Notes: a model not told the origin generated them from the sequence alone. 47,146 nt of DNA from Puniceicoccales bacterium (GCA_031269335.1 JAISZI010000015.1:1-47146); one strand, 5' to 3'; shown: positions 17,478 to 27,287, counted from the stretch's first letter. Made by a program: numbers and translations.

Positions 17478-18089
17478 CTAACCGGCAGAAGTATCATTCC
17501 TGTTTTTTTTAGCCTGTGTCAGCTTTATCGCTTCACCCTCTTTTTCCCGCGCAGCAACCTCGCGCCGATAAAGACGCTCTATCGAATCCGCAAGATCTGG
17601 AAAAGTTCGCCCATCTGTCAAAAGCCCGGCACCGGCACGCGAATAAAACGATTCCCGTTGCGCTAACAATTCCTCTATGCGTGCCGCCGGATCGTCGCAT
17701 TGCAAAAGCGGTCGATGCGTGGTGTGCGAAGTGCGCCGCAAAATAGTTTCGGGCGTCGCAAAAAGACAGATGACAACCCCACGCGCCTTGAGCAAATCCA
17801 CCATGCCCTCGCCCGTCACAAGTCCCCCGCCACACGCCACTACCGCACCCTTTTCCGGCAACCATCCCGCGATGCACTCGCGCTCCAACGCACGAAACGC
17901 CTCCTCGCCATTTTTCGCAAAAAAATCTGCAACCGTCATCCCAACACGCCGCTCGATCAAGGCGTCAGTGTCAAACATCGGCCTTCGCCAACGTTCCGCA
18001 AGAATACGCGCCAGCGACGACTTCCCCGTCCCCATAAATCCCGTAAGAAAAAGATTAGGGCAACTCCGGTTCTTTTGCTCTGACACCAT
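17478..18089 (-). CDS. aroK: Shikimate kinase
   Basis: Phosphorylates shikimate with ATP, two steps upstream of chorismate. The 203-residue protein has Walker A from G17 to S24 (GFMGTGKSS), the shikimate-binding D40/D42 pair (FDTDALIE), R66 (EEAFRALERE) and G87-G89 (VVACGGGLV). The lid region (SHTTHRPLLQCDDPAARIEELLAQ) has the conserved RPLL. A basic C-terminal extension of about 20 residues (EKEGEAIKLTQAKKNRND) is longer than in the 170-180-residue norm. The gene is read away from smc, with about 178 bases between their starts, and follows serA's upstream region on the same strand. Confidence 0.95.
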   Translation of the reverse strand: MVSEQKNRSCPNLFLTGFMGTGKSSLARILAERWRRPMFDTDALIERRVGMTVADFFAKNGEEAFRALERECIAGWLPEKGAVVACGGGLVTGEGMVDLLKARGVVICLFATPETILRRTSHTTHRPLLQCDDPAARIEELLAQRESFYSRAGAGLLTDGRTFPDLADSIERLYRREVAAREKEGEAIKLTQAKKNRNDTSAG

Positions 18090-18267
18090 GCCCCCAAAAC
18101 AAGCCCTGCCCGCTTGCCGCCAGCAAGAAAAAACAACACCCGCCCAAAAATCGCCGCCCGCGCCAGCGCGCCCCGCCCGCTATTCCCCTTGCCTCTTTGG
18201 CGGAATCCATTTCCCTCACCGCTTTCCGTCAAAACCGCACTTACCTTTTGCGTCCGCCTGCCACCAT

Positions 18268-21200
18268 ATGTATCTTAAAGAAGTAGTCATTAACGGGTTC
18301 AAGTCTTTTGCCGATCCCACGCGCATTGATTTGCAGCCCGGCATTACTGCCATTGTCGGCCCCAACGGTTGCGGTAAATCCAATATCGTGGACGCCATCC
18401 GCTGGGTGCTCGGCGAACAGTCCGCCAAAGCACTGCGCGGAGGAAATATGCAAGACGTCATCTTCTCGGGCACCGACAAACGCAAACCGCTCCCACTGTG
18501 CGAAGTCGAACTCGTTTTCACCGATTGCGAAGCGCAACTCGGCACTGCCTTCAACGAAGTCGCCATCTCGCGCCGCGTGATCCGCACCGGCGGCAGCGAC
18601 TACTTTCTTAACGGCAAACCATGCCGCCTCAAAGACATACAACGCCTGTTCATGGATACAGGCATCGGACGCGAATCCTACTCCTTCATGATGCAGGGAC
18701 AAATTGACCGCATCCTCTCCGCCAACCCCGCCGACCGACGCGTGCTCTTTGAAGAAGCCGCCGGCATCACCCGATACAAAACACAACGCAAAGAAGCACT
18801 CGGCAAACTTGTGCTCGTTGACCAAAACCTCGCCCGCATCACCGACGTCATCGAAGAAGTCTCACGACAAATCAGCACCCTCAAACGACAAGCCTCAAAA
18901 GCTCTCCGCTACAAACGCCTCAAACACCGCCTCACCCACCTCGACCTCGCATGGCAAAACAACCAATACACTAAACGCCGCACCGAACTCATCTCCCTCG
19001 AAGACCGCGCCACTTCCCTGCGCTCCTGCGTCACCACCTTGCAAAACGGCCTGCGCGAACGCGAAGAACTCCTCGCTTCCACAAAAATCGAACGCACAGC
19101 ACTTTACGAAAAATTACAAGAAAACCAACAACTCGCCTTCAACCTGCGTTCGGAAAAAGAAAACGCCGAACAACAAGCCTCCTTCGCCGACACCCGCGCA
19201 CGCGACACCCGCGCACGCACCTCCCAAGTATCATCAGAACTCGCCGCCCTCGACTCCCGCCTCGCCGAACTCGAAGCCCGCCTCGCCGGACAAAGTGACG
19301 CCAAAGTCGCCCACGCCGACGAAGTAGAGAGCTACGACGAAGAACACCGAATCCGCCAACGCGAACTCAACGAAGCCTCCTCCCGCGTCAACACCTCCGA
19401 ACAACAACTCCGCCAAGAACGACAAGCTCTCCTCATGTCCGAAGGCGAAATCACCCGCCACCGCAGCACCGTCACAAATATCGAAGTTGACCTGAAAAGC
19501 CACCAATCCCGCCACGGCGACCTCGTCAACACCCTCCACCAACTACGCGGACAACGCCTCGGCTTTGAAGCACGCCTCGCCGAAACAAACTCCCTCCTCG
19601 AAATCCGCCGCGCCGAAGTCGCCGAAGCCCGCACCCAAGTCGAAACAGTCACCGAAGAAGGCAAACGCCTCATCGCCGAGTTCCGCCAAACCCAACGCCA
19701 AATTCAAGACGCAGACCGCCAAGTCGCACGTTTGAGCACACAACTCACTATGCTCGAACAACTTCACGCCAAATTCGAAGGCTTCTCCGACGGCGCAAAA
19801 GCCATCCTGCGCGGCGATCTCACCGACGCCATCCCCCCAGACGCCGCCCAACCACTCAACTCGATCCTCTCCATCGAAAACCCAGCCGACGCCACCCTCC
19901 TCGAAAACCTCCTCGGCAACGCCGCCGAAGCCATCGTCATCGACAACACCTCCCGCATCCCCACCATCGTCGCCGCCCTCGACGAAAAAAACCTCGGTCG
20001 CGCCGTCCTCCAAATCCCCCCCCCATCTACCGCCACCACCACCACATCCACATCCACCCCCATCCTCCGCCCAGCATCTACGGTCATCCACGCCAAAAAC
20101 CCCACCCACACACCCCGCCTCAACGCCCTCCTCGAAGGCTGCTTCTTCACCGATACACTCACCAACTTCCTCGAATACTGGACAACACACCCCACCCTCG
20201 AATTTCTCCTCGTCGCCACCGCAGCCGGCGAACTCATTGACCGCCGCGGCCTCATCTACAGCGGCAAAAAAAATCCCAAGGGCAAAAAAGAAAACAGCTT
20301 CTTCCAACGCGAAAACGAAATCCGCCAACTCAAACAAACCCTCGCCACCGCCAACGACGAACTAACCACCCACAACATCGCCGCCATGACACTCCATACG
20401 CGCATGGACGAAAACGAAACCCTCGCCGAAACCCACCGCCGCCGCCTCTCCACCCTCTCCGAAGAACTCTCCGCCCTCCACGCCGAAGAACGCACCACAC
20501 GCCAAATCCTCACCACCAACGACGACGCCATTTCCCGCCAAGAAAAACAAATCGCCGATCTGGAAAACAACCGCCAGCTCGCCCTCGAACGCATGGAAAA
20601 AGCCCGCGCAAACCTCCTCGCAAAAGAAACCCAAATCTCCACCCACCGCGACACCATCACCTCCCTCGAACAACAACTCGAAAACGCCCGCCGCGAAACC
20701 GACCAAGCCCGCGACACCCTCAACGACACCCGCCTCAGCCTCGCCACCAAACGCCAACACCTCCACATGATAGACAACGCCCTCGCCTCTATCAGCAACG
20801 AACTAACCGATACCCGCTCCCGCCGCGACACCCGCCTCCACGAACTCGACACCATGGACGCTCAAATCGCCTCCCTCTCCCAACTCGCCTCAGACTCCCG
20901 CACCCGCGCCTCCCAACTCGAACAAACCATCGCCTCCGTCCTCCTCACCCTCGAAAACAACCGCGCCGCACACGCCAAAATCGAAAACGACATCGAACAA
21001 ACAGACGCCTCCCTGCGCTCCGAACGCACCTCCCTCCACGAAAACGAAACCCTCCTCAAATCCTGCGAACTCCAGCTCGCCGAACAAACCTCCCAATGCG
21101 CCTTCCTCTCCGAAAAAGTCCGCACCGAATACCAACACGACATCACCACCCTCGACTGGAAACGCCAACTCTGGCTCGCCGACGAAGAATTTGAAACCAA

Positions 21201-22032
21201 AGTCAACCTCGACGAACTCAATGACGAGGACGACTCCACCCCTACCCTTTCCCCACGCCCCCGCACCCGCCGCGACCGCGGCGAACCAACCCAGGCAGAC
21301 CTCGCCGCCCTGGACGCCACCGACTGGACACCACTCGTCCACGAAATCACCGAACTGCGCGACCGCATCAACTCCATGGGCGCACTAAATCTCGCCGCCA
21401 TCGAAGAATACACCGAACTGCGCGACCGCCATAACTTCCTCAAAACCCAATCCGATGACCTCTGGAACTCCAAAAACGAACTCACCAAAGCCATCGACGA
21501 ACTCAACCAAACTTCCCAACAACTCTTCAACGACACCTTCAACCAAATCCGCAAAAACTTCATCTTCACCTTTGAACGCCTCTTCAACGGCGGCTCCAGC
21601 GACCTCCAACTCATCGCCGCAGAAGACCCACTCGACTCCGGAATCGAAATCATCGCCCGCCCCCCAGGCACCAAACTCCGCGGCATCTCCCTACTCTCCG
21701 GCGGACAACGCACCATGACCGCCGTCGCCCTCCTCTTCGCAATCTACATGGTCAAACCCTCCCCCTTCTGCGTCCTCGACGAACTCGACGCCCCACTCGA
21801 CGACGCCAACGTCGGACGTTTCACCGATATCGTCCGCGAATTCACCCGCTACTCACAATTTCTCGTCGTCACTCACAACAAACGCACCGTCTCCGCCGCC
21901 GACACCATCTACGGCGTCACCATGCAAGAACGCGGCGTCACCAAACTCCTCTCCATGCGCTTCAACAAAGACACCAACGCCACCGAAGAACTCCCCCTCA
22001 TCTCCCCAACCTCCTTCAGCATGGCAAGGTAA
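18268..22032 (+). CDS. smc: Chromosome segregation ATPase SMC
   Basis: Forms the SMC condensin dimer that organises and separates the chromosome. The ATG at 18268 (MYLKEVVINGFKSFADPTRI) is the canonical start; the open frame upstream overlaps aroK antisense. Of 1254 residues, Walker A is 31-39 (GPNGCGKSN) and QGQIDRIL is a typical N-head block. Two long coiled coils flank a hinge at about 505-665 (FEGFSDGAKAILRGD). The C-head carries LSGGQ at 1143-1147 and Walker B with D1171-E1172 (FCVLDELDAPLDD). The hinge contains an unusual Thr/Ser/Pro run (about 584-610), and a short acidic/basic linker (about 985-1010) breaks the second coil. No ScpA/ScpB genes are nearby. Third codon positions are strongly C-rich. 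Confidence 0.97.
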   Translation: MYLKEVVINGFKSFADPTRIDLQPGITAIVGPNGCGKSNIVDAIRWVLGEQSAKALRGGNMQDVIFSGTDKRKPLPLCEVELVFTDCEAQLGTAFNEVAISRRVIRTGGSDYFLNGKPCRLKDIQRLFMDTGIGRESYSFMMQGQIDRILSANPADRRVLFEEAAGITRYKTQRKEALGKLVLVDQNLARITDVIEEVSRQISTLKRQASKALRYKRLKHRLTHLDLAWQNNQYTKRRTELISLEDRATSLRSCVTTLQNGLREREELLASTKIERTALYEKLQENQQLAFNLRSEKENAEQQASFADTRARDTRARTSQVSSELAALDSRLAELEARLAGQSDAKVAHADEVESYDEEHRIRQRELNEASSRVNTSEQQLRQERQALLMSEGEITRHRSTVTNIEVDLKSHQSRHGDLVNTLHQLRGQRLGFEARLAETNSLLEIRRAEVAEARTQVETVTEEGKRLIAEFRQTQRQIQDADRQVARLSTQLTMLEQLHAKFEGFSDGAKAILRGDLTDAIPPDAAQPLNSILSIENPADATLLENLLGNAAEAIVIDNTSRIPTIVAALDEKNLGRAVLQIPPPSTATTTTSTSTPILRPASTVIHAKNPTHTPRLNALLEGCFFTDTLTNFLEYWTTHPTLEFLLVATAAGELIDRRGLIYSGKKNPKGKKENSFFQRENEIRQLKQTLATANDELTTHNIAAMTLHTRMDENETLAETHRRRLSTLSEELSALHAEERTTRQILTTNDDAISRQEKQIADLENNRQLALERMEKARANLLAKETQISTHRDTITSLEQQLENARRETDQARDTLNDTRLSLATKRQHLHMIDNALASISNELTDTRSRRDTRLHELDTMDAQIASLSQLASDSRTRASQLEQTIASVLLTLENNRAAHAKIENDIEQTDASLRSERTSLHENETLLKSCELQLAEQTSQCAFLSEKVRTEYQHDITTLDWKRQLWLADEEFETKVNLDELNDEDDSTPTLSPRPRTRRDRGEPTQADLAALDATDWTPLVHEITELRDRINSMGALNLAAIEEYTELRDRHNFLKTQSDDLWNSKNELTKAIDELNQTSQQLFNDTFNQIRKNFIFTFERLFNGGSSDLQLIAAEDPLDSGIEIIARPPGTKLRGISLLSGGQRTMTAVALLFAIYMVKPSPFCVLDELDAPLDDANVGRFTDIVREFTRYSQFLVVTHNKRTVSAADTIYGVTMQERGVTKLLSMRFNKDTNATEELPLISPTSFSMAR

Positions 22033-22125
22033 CAACCGGGAGGTCTATGCAGATATTGACCCAGGAGAGAGTCGATATCTGTATAAGAACTGGGTGAATT
22101 CCTACGCTCCACAGTCGTTGTGTCG

Positions 22126-22917
22126 TTATACAAATAAGAGCGCATCTGCTGCAATGCTAACGGGGCAATGGTCGCTGCCGGCGATATTGGGGTGAATTTG
22201 TGGGGAGTGCCATGCGTTTGAGAGTGATGTAGAAGCGAGCCAGTAATCGATGCGCCACCCGATGTTACGTTCTCGTGCCCGCATTCGGTAACTCCACCAT
22301 GTGTATTGCTTAATGGCATCCGGATTTTTTTCGCGAAAGGTGTCGTGAAAACCGCTTTCGAGTAGGCGGGTAAAACTCGCTCGTTCCTCATCTGAAAATC
22401 CGGCGGAGTGGCGATTTTGCGCGGGGTTCTCGAGGTCAATTTCTGTGTGGGCACAATTGAAATCGGCGCAAACAAAGATTGGTTTTTTTGTGGCAAGTTG
22501 GGTGAGGTGTTCTCTGAAATCGGTGTCCCAGCTCAGGCGGTAATCAAGGCGCGTGAGACCGTGGCGGGCGTTGGGGACGTAGGCACAGACGACGTAGCAA
22601 TTTGTAAACTCGGCGCAGATCACACGGCCTTCGCGTGGATGTTCTCCTGCGAAGTCCGACGAAACGGAGAGCGGTTTGACGCGGCTTAAAATGGCTGTGC
22701 CGGAGTAGCCGCTTTTCTCGGCTGGATGAAAAATTTGATAGGGATACGGCAGGGTGAAATCGCCGTTAAAAGACATGTTCATTTTAATTTCTTGGAGACA
22801 GAGAATATCCGGCGAATGTTCTTCAAGAAAGGAGTGAAAAGTCTTGGCGATAATTGAACGGTAGCCGTTCACGTTCCATGAAAACAGGGAGAGCGTGCGG
22901 TTCGTAGCGTCGGACAT
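22126..22917 (-). CDS. Exodeoxyribonuclease III family AP endonuclease
   Basis: Cleaves DNA at abasic sites and trims 3' ends in base excision repair. The 263-residue protein shows the complete active site: N15 and N17 (SWNVNGYRS), E43 (CLQEIK), Y113 (CAYVPNA), D152 and N154 (ADFNCAH), D224 (GWRIDYWLAS), and D249-H250 (GSDHCPV). KSGYSGTAILSR is the usual substrate-binding loop. Length matches ExoIII/ExoA of many bacteria. The gene converges with smc (93 bases between stops, nothing obvious there) and lies 38 bases after the Pro-rich anchored protein gene on the same strand. Confidence 0.95.
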   Translation of the reverse strand: MSDATNRTLSLFSWNVNGYRSIIAKTFHSFLEEHSPDILCLQEIKMNMSFNGDFTLPYPYQIFHPAEKSGYSGTAILSRVKPLSVSSDFAGEHPREGRVICAEFTNCYVVCAYVPNARHGLTRLDYRLSWDTDFREHLTQLATKKPIFVCADFNCAHTEIDLENPAQNRHSAGFSDEERASFTRLLESGFHDTFREKNPDAIKQYTWWSYRMRARERNIGWRIDYWLASTSLSNAWHSPQIHPNIAGSDHCPVSIAADALLFV

Positions 22918-22955
22918 GGTTGGTGTCGGCAGTTGCGCGAGGCGTTTTTTACTTT

Positions 22956-23648
22956 TTACTGAATGGGCACTCCGAAAAGTGATCCGCCGCCGCTTGCCGG
23001 GGGTTCCTCCACCGGTGCTGATTTGGGAGTCTGGCGCGAGCTGGCAGGTCGCGGGGAAGACTTAGCAGGCGACGACCTTGTCGATGGCTGTGGGAGGACA
23101 GGGCGCGGGCGTGGCGGGGGGCGTGGTGTTCCTTCGGGCAAAATACGGCGTGCGATGTCAGTGTTTTCTGCACGAATGGCGAAAACTTGTCCCTGTGCAC
23201 GGGCGTGAACCTGACCGTTTGATAGTATGCGAAACACGCTCACTTCGGTCCCGGCTTTGAGTGGAATTATACCCACTTTCACATTCGCCTCCATGAGCGG
23301 AATATCCATATTGACAGTGAGTTGCGTGCGCGCCGGCCAACGCCACGGTTCGCCAGCGAGTTTAGCGAAGGCGACCGACGTCATCGGAGCTTGTCGCGGC
23401 GATGGTGCGGGTCTCTGCGTCCGAGGTAAGGCAGGCGGTTGTTGGCGCGGCGCGGGGGCGGGTGATGTCGCGATGCGGGGAGCAGCAGGTTTAGGTGCGG
23501 GCTTAGGCGGCGGTGCCAGCGGTTTGATGGGCACCCAGCCCGGTTTCAAACCTTTTTTGGCAGCCTCGTGGGTTTCCTTAAAATCCCATGCAAAGCAGAT
23601 AATTACACCAAGCAATATGCCGGAGAGAACCTTAAAAAAAGTGTCCAT
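22956..23648 (-). CDS. Membrane-anchored Pro-rich protein of unknown function
   Basis: A 230-residue protein with one N-terminal membrane span at about 5-22 (FKVLSGILLGVIICFAWDF), then a Pro/Ala-rich linker (about 45-90). A small beta-rich domain follows at about 90-170 (WRWPARTQLTVNMDIPLMEA, KVGIIPLKAGTEVSVFRILS, VFAIRAENTDIARRIL), which looks like an SH3-like barrel. The tail is again Pro/Ser-rich. It is probably anchored in the inner membrane with the domain outside. No family is recognised. It lies between cydB (148 bases upstream) and the ExoIII gene on the same strand; no functional link is visible. Confidence 0.7.
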   Translation of the reverse strand: MDTFFKVLSGILLGVIICFAWDFKETHEAAKKGLKPGWVPIKPLAPPPKPAPKPAAPRIATSPAPAPRQQPPALPRTQRPAPSPRQAPMTSVAFAKLAGEPWRWPARTQLTVNMDIPLMEANVKVGIIPLKAGTEVSVFRILSNGQVHARAQGQVFAIRAENTDIARRILPEGTPRPPPRPRPVLPQPSTRSSPAKSSPRPASSRQTPKSAPVEEPPASGGGSLFGVPIQ

Positions 23649-23796
23649 GTGTGACGCAAAGAATGTAGAAATGTGGAAAATGGGAAGCAGAAAAATTATT
23701 TTTGCCGAAAAATTTCAACGGTTCTGTCTATTTTCAAGGGATTTTGTCCGGATTCACTTTTTGTAATCGCCGGGAGGAAAAGCTCAAATCAGCGCA

Positions 23797-24930
23797 TCAA
23801 CGAGGGGATTCGCGGCTTATTTTTTCCTTATCCAACTTACGCCAGACGTAGGAGATATAAGCGAGGACAAAGGGGATGAACAGGGAGACGACGGACATCG
23901 TTTTCAATGTGAAAAGGCTGGAACTGCTATTTGCGAGAGTGAGCGAGCTTTTCATGTCAACAGTCGAGGGATAATAAGCGGTGTTGTTCAGCCCTGCGGC
24001 GAGCAGAATTGCGAGCACGGCGAAAACTGTCCCCGGTCCGGAGAACCAAATTCCCTTTGTGAAATTTGGCTTAAACAGAGTTGTCGCAAAGCCCGTTAGA
24101 ACGAGAACGACACCGATCAACAAAAGTGCGGCTGTCCAAGGGAGCGCGATGAAATTATTTAAGTATTTATATTCTTCTGAAACAATAACGTCGGCGGCGT
24201 TTGCTGCGAAGCCGCTTTTAAGGAGCAGGAACACAAGCCACGGCAAGAAAAAGAGCAGAAACCCTGCGGCGTTCAGACAAAGAAAACGACGTGAGTCGGC
24301 GCGAATTTCGTCATCAGCGATATTGTTTATAAAGTAGAGGCAGGCGAGGGATCGCGCCAGGAAAAAGACGGCGATACCGAAAGCGCAGTTCCAAAAATTT
24401 GCAAGTGCTTCGAGACCGTGCCAAGGATTTTTCCAAGTTGAAATAATGGGTGCGAAAGCAACCGTCTCTGTGAGGTTTTCTTTGTTCACAACAAACTCTG
24501 CTCCAGTGAAAAGGGTCGAAATGGCAGCACCGAGCAACAAGGGACCGAGGAGACCATTTGCGAAGAGAAATGCGCGATAGGAATTACGCCCGAGGAGATT
24601 CCCTTTTTTTGAAATATACTCATAAGAAACCGCTTGGACAACGAAGCTAAAAAGTATCAGCATCCACACCCAGTATGCGCCCCCGAAGCTTGTAGAATAG
24701 AACAGCGGGAAAGATGCGAAAAAAGCGCCGCCGAAAGTAACGAGTGTCGTGAAAGTCAGTTCCCATTTTTTTGAAAGAGAACGCAAGAGCATATCGAGGC
24801 GAGACTCTGTTTTCCCGATGGAGTAGAGAAGGGATTGTCCGCCTTGGACGAAGAGCATAAAGGCGAGCAATGCCCCGAGGAGAGAGACGAGGAACCACCA
24901 GTATTCCTGATAAAAGCGAAGCGTGTCCAT
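23797..24930 (-). CDS. cydB: Cytochrome bd ubiquinol/menaquinol oxidase subunit II
   Basis: Integral-membrane partner of CydA in the bd-type terminal oxidase, which reduces oxygen with quinol at high affinity. The 377-residue protein has the N-terminus LRFYQEYWWFLVSLLGALLA and the block KKWELTFTTLVTFGGAFFAS followed by FPLFYSTSFGGAYWVWMLIL. These resemble the CydB form I associate with Bacteroidota rather than the proteobacterial one, which reads quite differently here. About eight to nine hydrophobic spans are visible. It is 46 bases after cydA on the same strand and probably in one transcript. Confidence 0.95.
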   Translation of the reverse strand: MDTLRFYQEYWWFLVSLLGALLAFMLFVQGGQSLLYSIGKTESRLDMLLRSLSKKWELTFTTLVTFGGAFFASFPLFYSTSFGGAYWVWMLILFSFVVQAVSYEYISKKGNLLGRNSYRAFLFANGLLGPLLLGAAISTLFTGAEFVVNKENLTETVAFAPIISTWKNPWHGLEALANFWNCAFGIAVFFLARSLACLYFINNIADDEIRADSRRFLCLNAAGFLLFFLPWLVFLLLKSGFAANAADVIVSEEYKYLNNFIALPWTAALLLIGVVLVLTGFATTLFKPNFTKGIWFSGPGTVFAVLAILLAAGLNNTAYYPSTVDMKSSLTLANSSSSLFTLKTMSVVSLFIPFVLAYISYVWRKLDKEKISRESPR

Positions 24931-24976
24931 GTTTATGTTTTTGGTAGAGGATTAAAAAAAGGTTTGGCAGAGATTT

Positions 24977-26530
24977 TTATTTTTCGGCGCCGGTTTCTTC
25001 TGGTTCGGGACCCAGCTGAATTTGTTTTGACAAGATGCGCAGCTCGGCGAGGAGGAGAACGGAGAACAGTGTAAGGAAAATAAAGAATGTTATTTTTACG
25101 GACGAAGATGGAATGGCGGAAACGGCGGCATTGACCGGAAGGATATCTTGTATCGCCCAGGGTTGACGTCCGACCTCGGCGACTATCCAACCCGCTTGCG
25201 ATGCGATATAAGCCGCTGGAACAGAGAAAATTGCAATCCAGTGCATTCCCCTTTTTTCGTGGAAGTTCTTTTTGAAAATGCAAACCAATGTCACAATAAA
25301 AAACCCGATAAAGTAGAGACCAAGAATGACCATTATGCGGAAAGAGTAAAAGATGAGAGGCACGTTGGGAACGACTTCATCCGGCGTGTTGAAATAGCCG
25401 TATCCAAAGTATTTGAAATGTGTGTCGAGGCGTGTTCGCGATTCCTGCATTGCAGCGGTATCGTTGGCACCGGCGGCTTTGCGATAATCGGCGAGGGCGG
25501 CGAGGGCGAGTTTGCCGCGGCGGATTTTTTCGGAAACAGAAAGTTCGACTCCGTCCTTTGTTTGATAGCCGCCGTTTATGATATCACAGATACCTGGGAC
25601 AAAACCGTCCAAATCGTGAGAGGCGAGCAACGAAAGTATCTTCGGGATAGTAATTTCCCATGACATTGGCGGGGAGTTGTCGTTGTGTTTTTTTTCATAA
25701 TTTACAATGCCGATGGCTGTTAAACCCGCCGATTTTTGTCCGTTGTAAAGACTTTCCATCGCGGCGAGTTTCATTGGTTGAGAGGAAGCAACGTGAAAGG
25801 CGGATTTGTCGCCGGTGAAGAGAGTGAGGGCGAGGCCGGCGAGACCCATGATGGCGGCGATTTTTATACTATCGAGAGCGAAAGTTGTTTCGCGTTTTTT
25901 AAGCAAATACCAAGAGCTGATACCGGTGACGACGGCGGCGGCGAGCATCCAACTCGAAAAGACGGTGTGTAAGAATTTGTTTACGGCGACGGGGGAAAAA
26001 ACGATGGAGAAGAAGTCCACCATTTCGTTGCGCACGGTGGAGGGGTTAAATTCCATGCCGACAGGGTGTTGCATCCAAGCATTTGCCACGAGAATCCAGA
26101 GCGCGGAGAGGGTCGCACCGGCGGTTGTTAGCCAGGTGGAAGCGAGATGGAAACGTTTGCTCACTTTATCCCAGCCAAAGAACATGACCGCAATAAAGGT
26201 GGCTTCCATGAAAAAAGCGAAGATACCCTCAATGGCGAGCGGCGCGCCAAAAATATCGCCGACGAACCAGCTGTAGTTTGACCAGTTTGTGCCGAACTCA
26301 AATTCGAGAATGATGCCGGTTGCGACACCGATGGCGAAGTTTATGCCGAAAATCTTCATCCAAAAGCGGGTGGTTCTACGCCATTTGGGGTCGTTGGTTT
26401 TGACGTAGAGGGTCTCCATTATGGACATGATGACGCCAAGGCCGAGCGTGAGCGGCACGAATAGCCAGTGGTAAATGGCGGTGAGCGCGAACTGCGCCCG
26501 GGACCAGTCGAGTAAAACGAAGTCTGTCAT
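24977..26530 (-). CDS. cydA: Cytochrome bd oxidase subunit I
   Basis: Catalytic haem subunit of the bd oxidase, 517 residues. Residues corresponding to the haem ligands and proton path are present: H21 (IYHWLFVPLTLG), E101 and E109 (LAIEGIFAFFMEATF), H188 (KFLHTVFSSWM), the Met of FYSFRIMVILG, and the GRQPWA motif (EVGRQPWAIQ). The periplasmic quinol-binding loop starts at GDKSAFHVASSQPMKLAAME. Its sequence is of the Bacteroidota-like kind, with a central segment (about 270-380) rich in charged helices. The start codon overlaps the stop of the small DUF4492 gene (ATGA), so translation is coupled. It is expected to work in low oxygen with menaquinol, made with the help of menA at 27288. Confidence 0.96.
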   Translation of the reverse strand: MTDFVLLDWSRAQFALTAIYHWLFVPLTLGLGVIMSIMETLYVKTNDPKWRRTTRFWMKIFGINFAIGVATGIILEFEFGTNWSNYSWFVGDIFGAPLAIEGIFAFFMEATFIAVMFFGWDKVSKRFHLASTWLTTAGATLSALWILVANAWMQHPVGMEFNPSTVRNEMVDFFSIVFSPVAVNKFLHTVFSSWMLAAAVVTGISSWYLLKKRETTFALDSIKIAAIMGLAGLALTLFTGDKSAFHVASSQPMKLAAMESLYNGQKSAGLTAIGIVNYEKKHNDNSPPMSWEITIPKILSLLASHDLDGFVPGICDIINGGYQTKDGVELSVSEKIRRGKLALAALADYRKAAGANDTAAMQESRTRLDTHFKYFGYGYFNTPDEVVPNVPLIFYSFRIMVILGLYFIGFFIVTLVCIFKKNFHEKRGMHWIAIFSVPAAYIASQAGWIVAEVGRQPWAIQDILPVNAAVSAIPSSSVKITFFIFLTLFSVLLLAELRILSKQIQLGPEPEETGAEK

Positions 26531-26781
26531 GGTGTGTGTTTTTGGTGTTGTTCGGGAAGTAAGTTACCGTGCGGGGCAGTGAGTTGTTTGGCTACATAAG
26601 CACTTTTTTGTTCGGGGGTGTCAAAGCGAGAATTTAGGAGATTGGGAAAGAAGAAGAGTTTTAAGACTGCGAAAATGACGAACAATTTGATCAGGATGAT
26701 CGCCCACAGCGTTTTTCCGAGGGTCATACGTCTGAAGCCCTCGGCGTAGAAAGTGATGACGGAAGCGATGAGCCTTTTCAT
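26527..26781 (-). CDS. DUF4492-type small membrane protein heading the cydAB operon
   Basis: An 84-residue protein with a hydrophobic segment at about 24-45 (TLGKTLWAIILIKLFVIFAV). The opening VITFYAEGFRRMTLGKTLWA and LKLFFFPNLLNSRF match my memory of the DUF4492 family, which precedes cydA in Bacteroidota. Its gene is the first of the operon and overlaps cydA by four bases. It probably assists assembly or stability of the bd oxidase, though no function is proven. The tail is polar (about 60-84). Position and pattern make it a real gene despite its size. Confidence 0.85.
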   Translation of the reverse strand: MKRLIASVITFYAEGFRRMTLGKTLWAIILIKLFVIFAVLKLFFFPNLLNSRFDTPEQKSAYVAKQLTAPHGNLLPEQHQKHTP

Positions 26782-26970
26782 TGAAGTAAGACAGCGTGAA
26801 GTCGGGGCATGGAAAGTGAGGGCGGGCAGGATGTCAACGTTTTAAGCGGTGAGGGAAGAAAGTCTGATCCCGTGTTTTTTGTGGTTTGACACGGTGTTTG
26901 AAGCAAAAGACACTTCGCTCCCTTTTCACTTAAACTCGGTCTCTTTTACAGCACACTCAAAAGCACATAA

Positions 26971-27264
26971 ATGGCAGAAGAACAATTCATTGAACTCGAA
27001 GGACGCGTTATCCAGGTCTTGCCTGGCACGATGTTCCGCGTCGAATTGCCCAACAAGCATGTCGTCCTCGGGCGCATATCAGGAAAATTGCGGAAGAACT
27101 TCATCAAAATAATAGTGGGCGACTGGGTTCGGGTGGAAATGGATCCTTCCGACATTACGCAGGCGCGCATTGTTTACCGTTTGCGCAACAACGAGGCTGC
27201 GGCGCTGCGTCCGGCGCGAACGGGCGGGGGCGGGCAACGGCGCGGCGGGTCGAGACGGCGGTAA
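26971..27264 (+). CDS. infA: Translation initiation factor IF-1 with an Arg/Gly-rich tail
   Basis: Binds the ribosomal A site during initiation. Residues 1-74 form the S1/OB-fold typical of IF-1: [40 protein letters not shown], and [20 protein letters not shown]. Usual IF-1 is about 72 residues; this one continues to 97 with a basic Gly/Arg tail ([14 protein letters not shown]). No other translation gene adjoins; menA begins 23 bases later on the same strand. The upstream 190-base gap to the divergent cyd operon must hold promoters for both directions, but no clear consensus was seen. Confidence 0.95.
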   Translation: MAEEQFIELEGRVIQVLPGTMFRVELPNKHVVLGRISGKLRKNFIKIIVGDWVRVEMDPSDITQARIVYRLRNNEAAALRPARTGGGGQRRGGSRRR

Positions 27265-27287
27265 GGCTGGGCAACGAGGGGCACATT

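Noticed and set aside
19543-20337. Minus-strand Gly/Glu/Val-rich frames opposite smc
   Set aside because: These arise from the C-rich third positions of smc and have no domain or start support.
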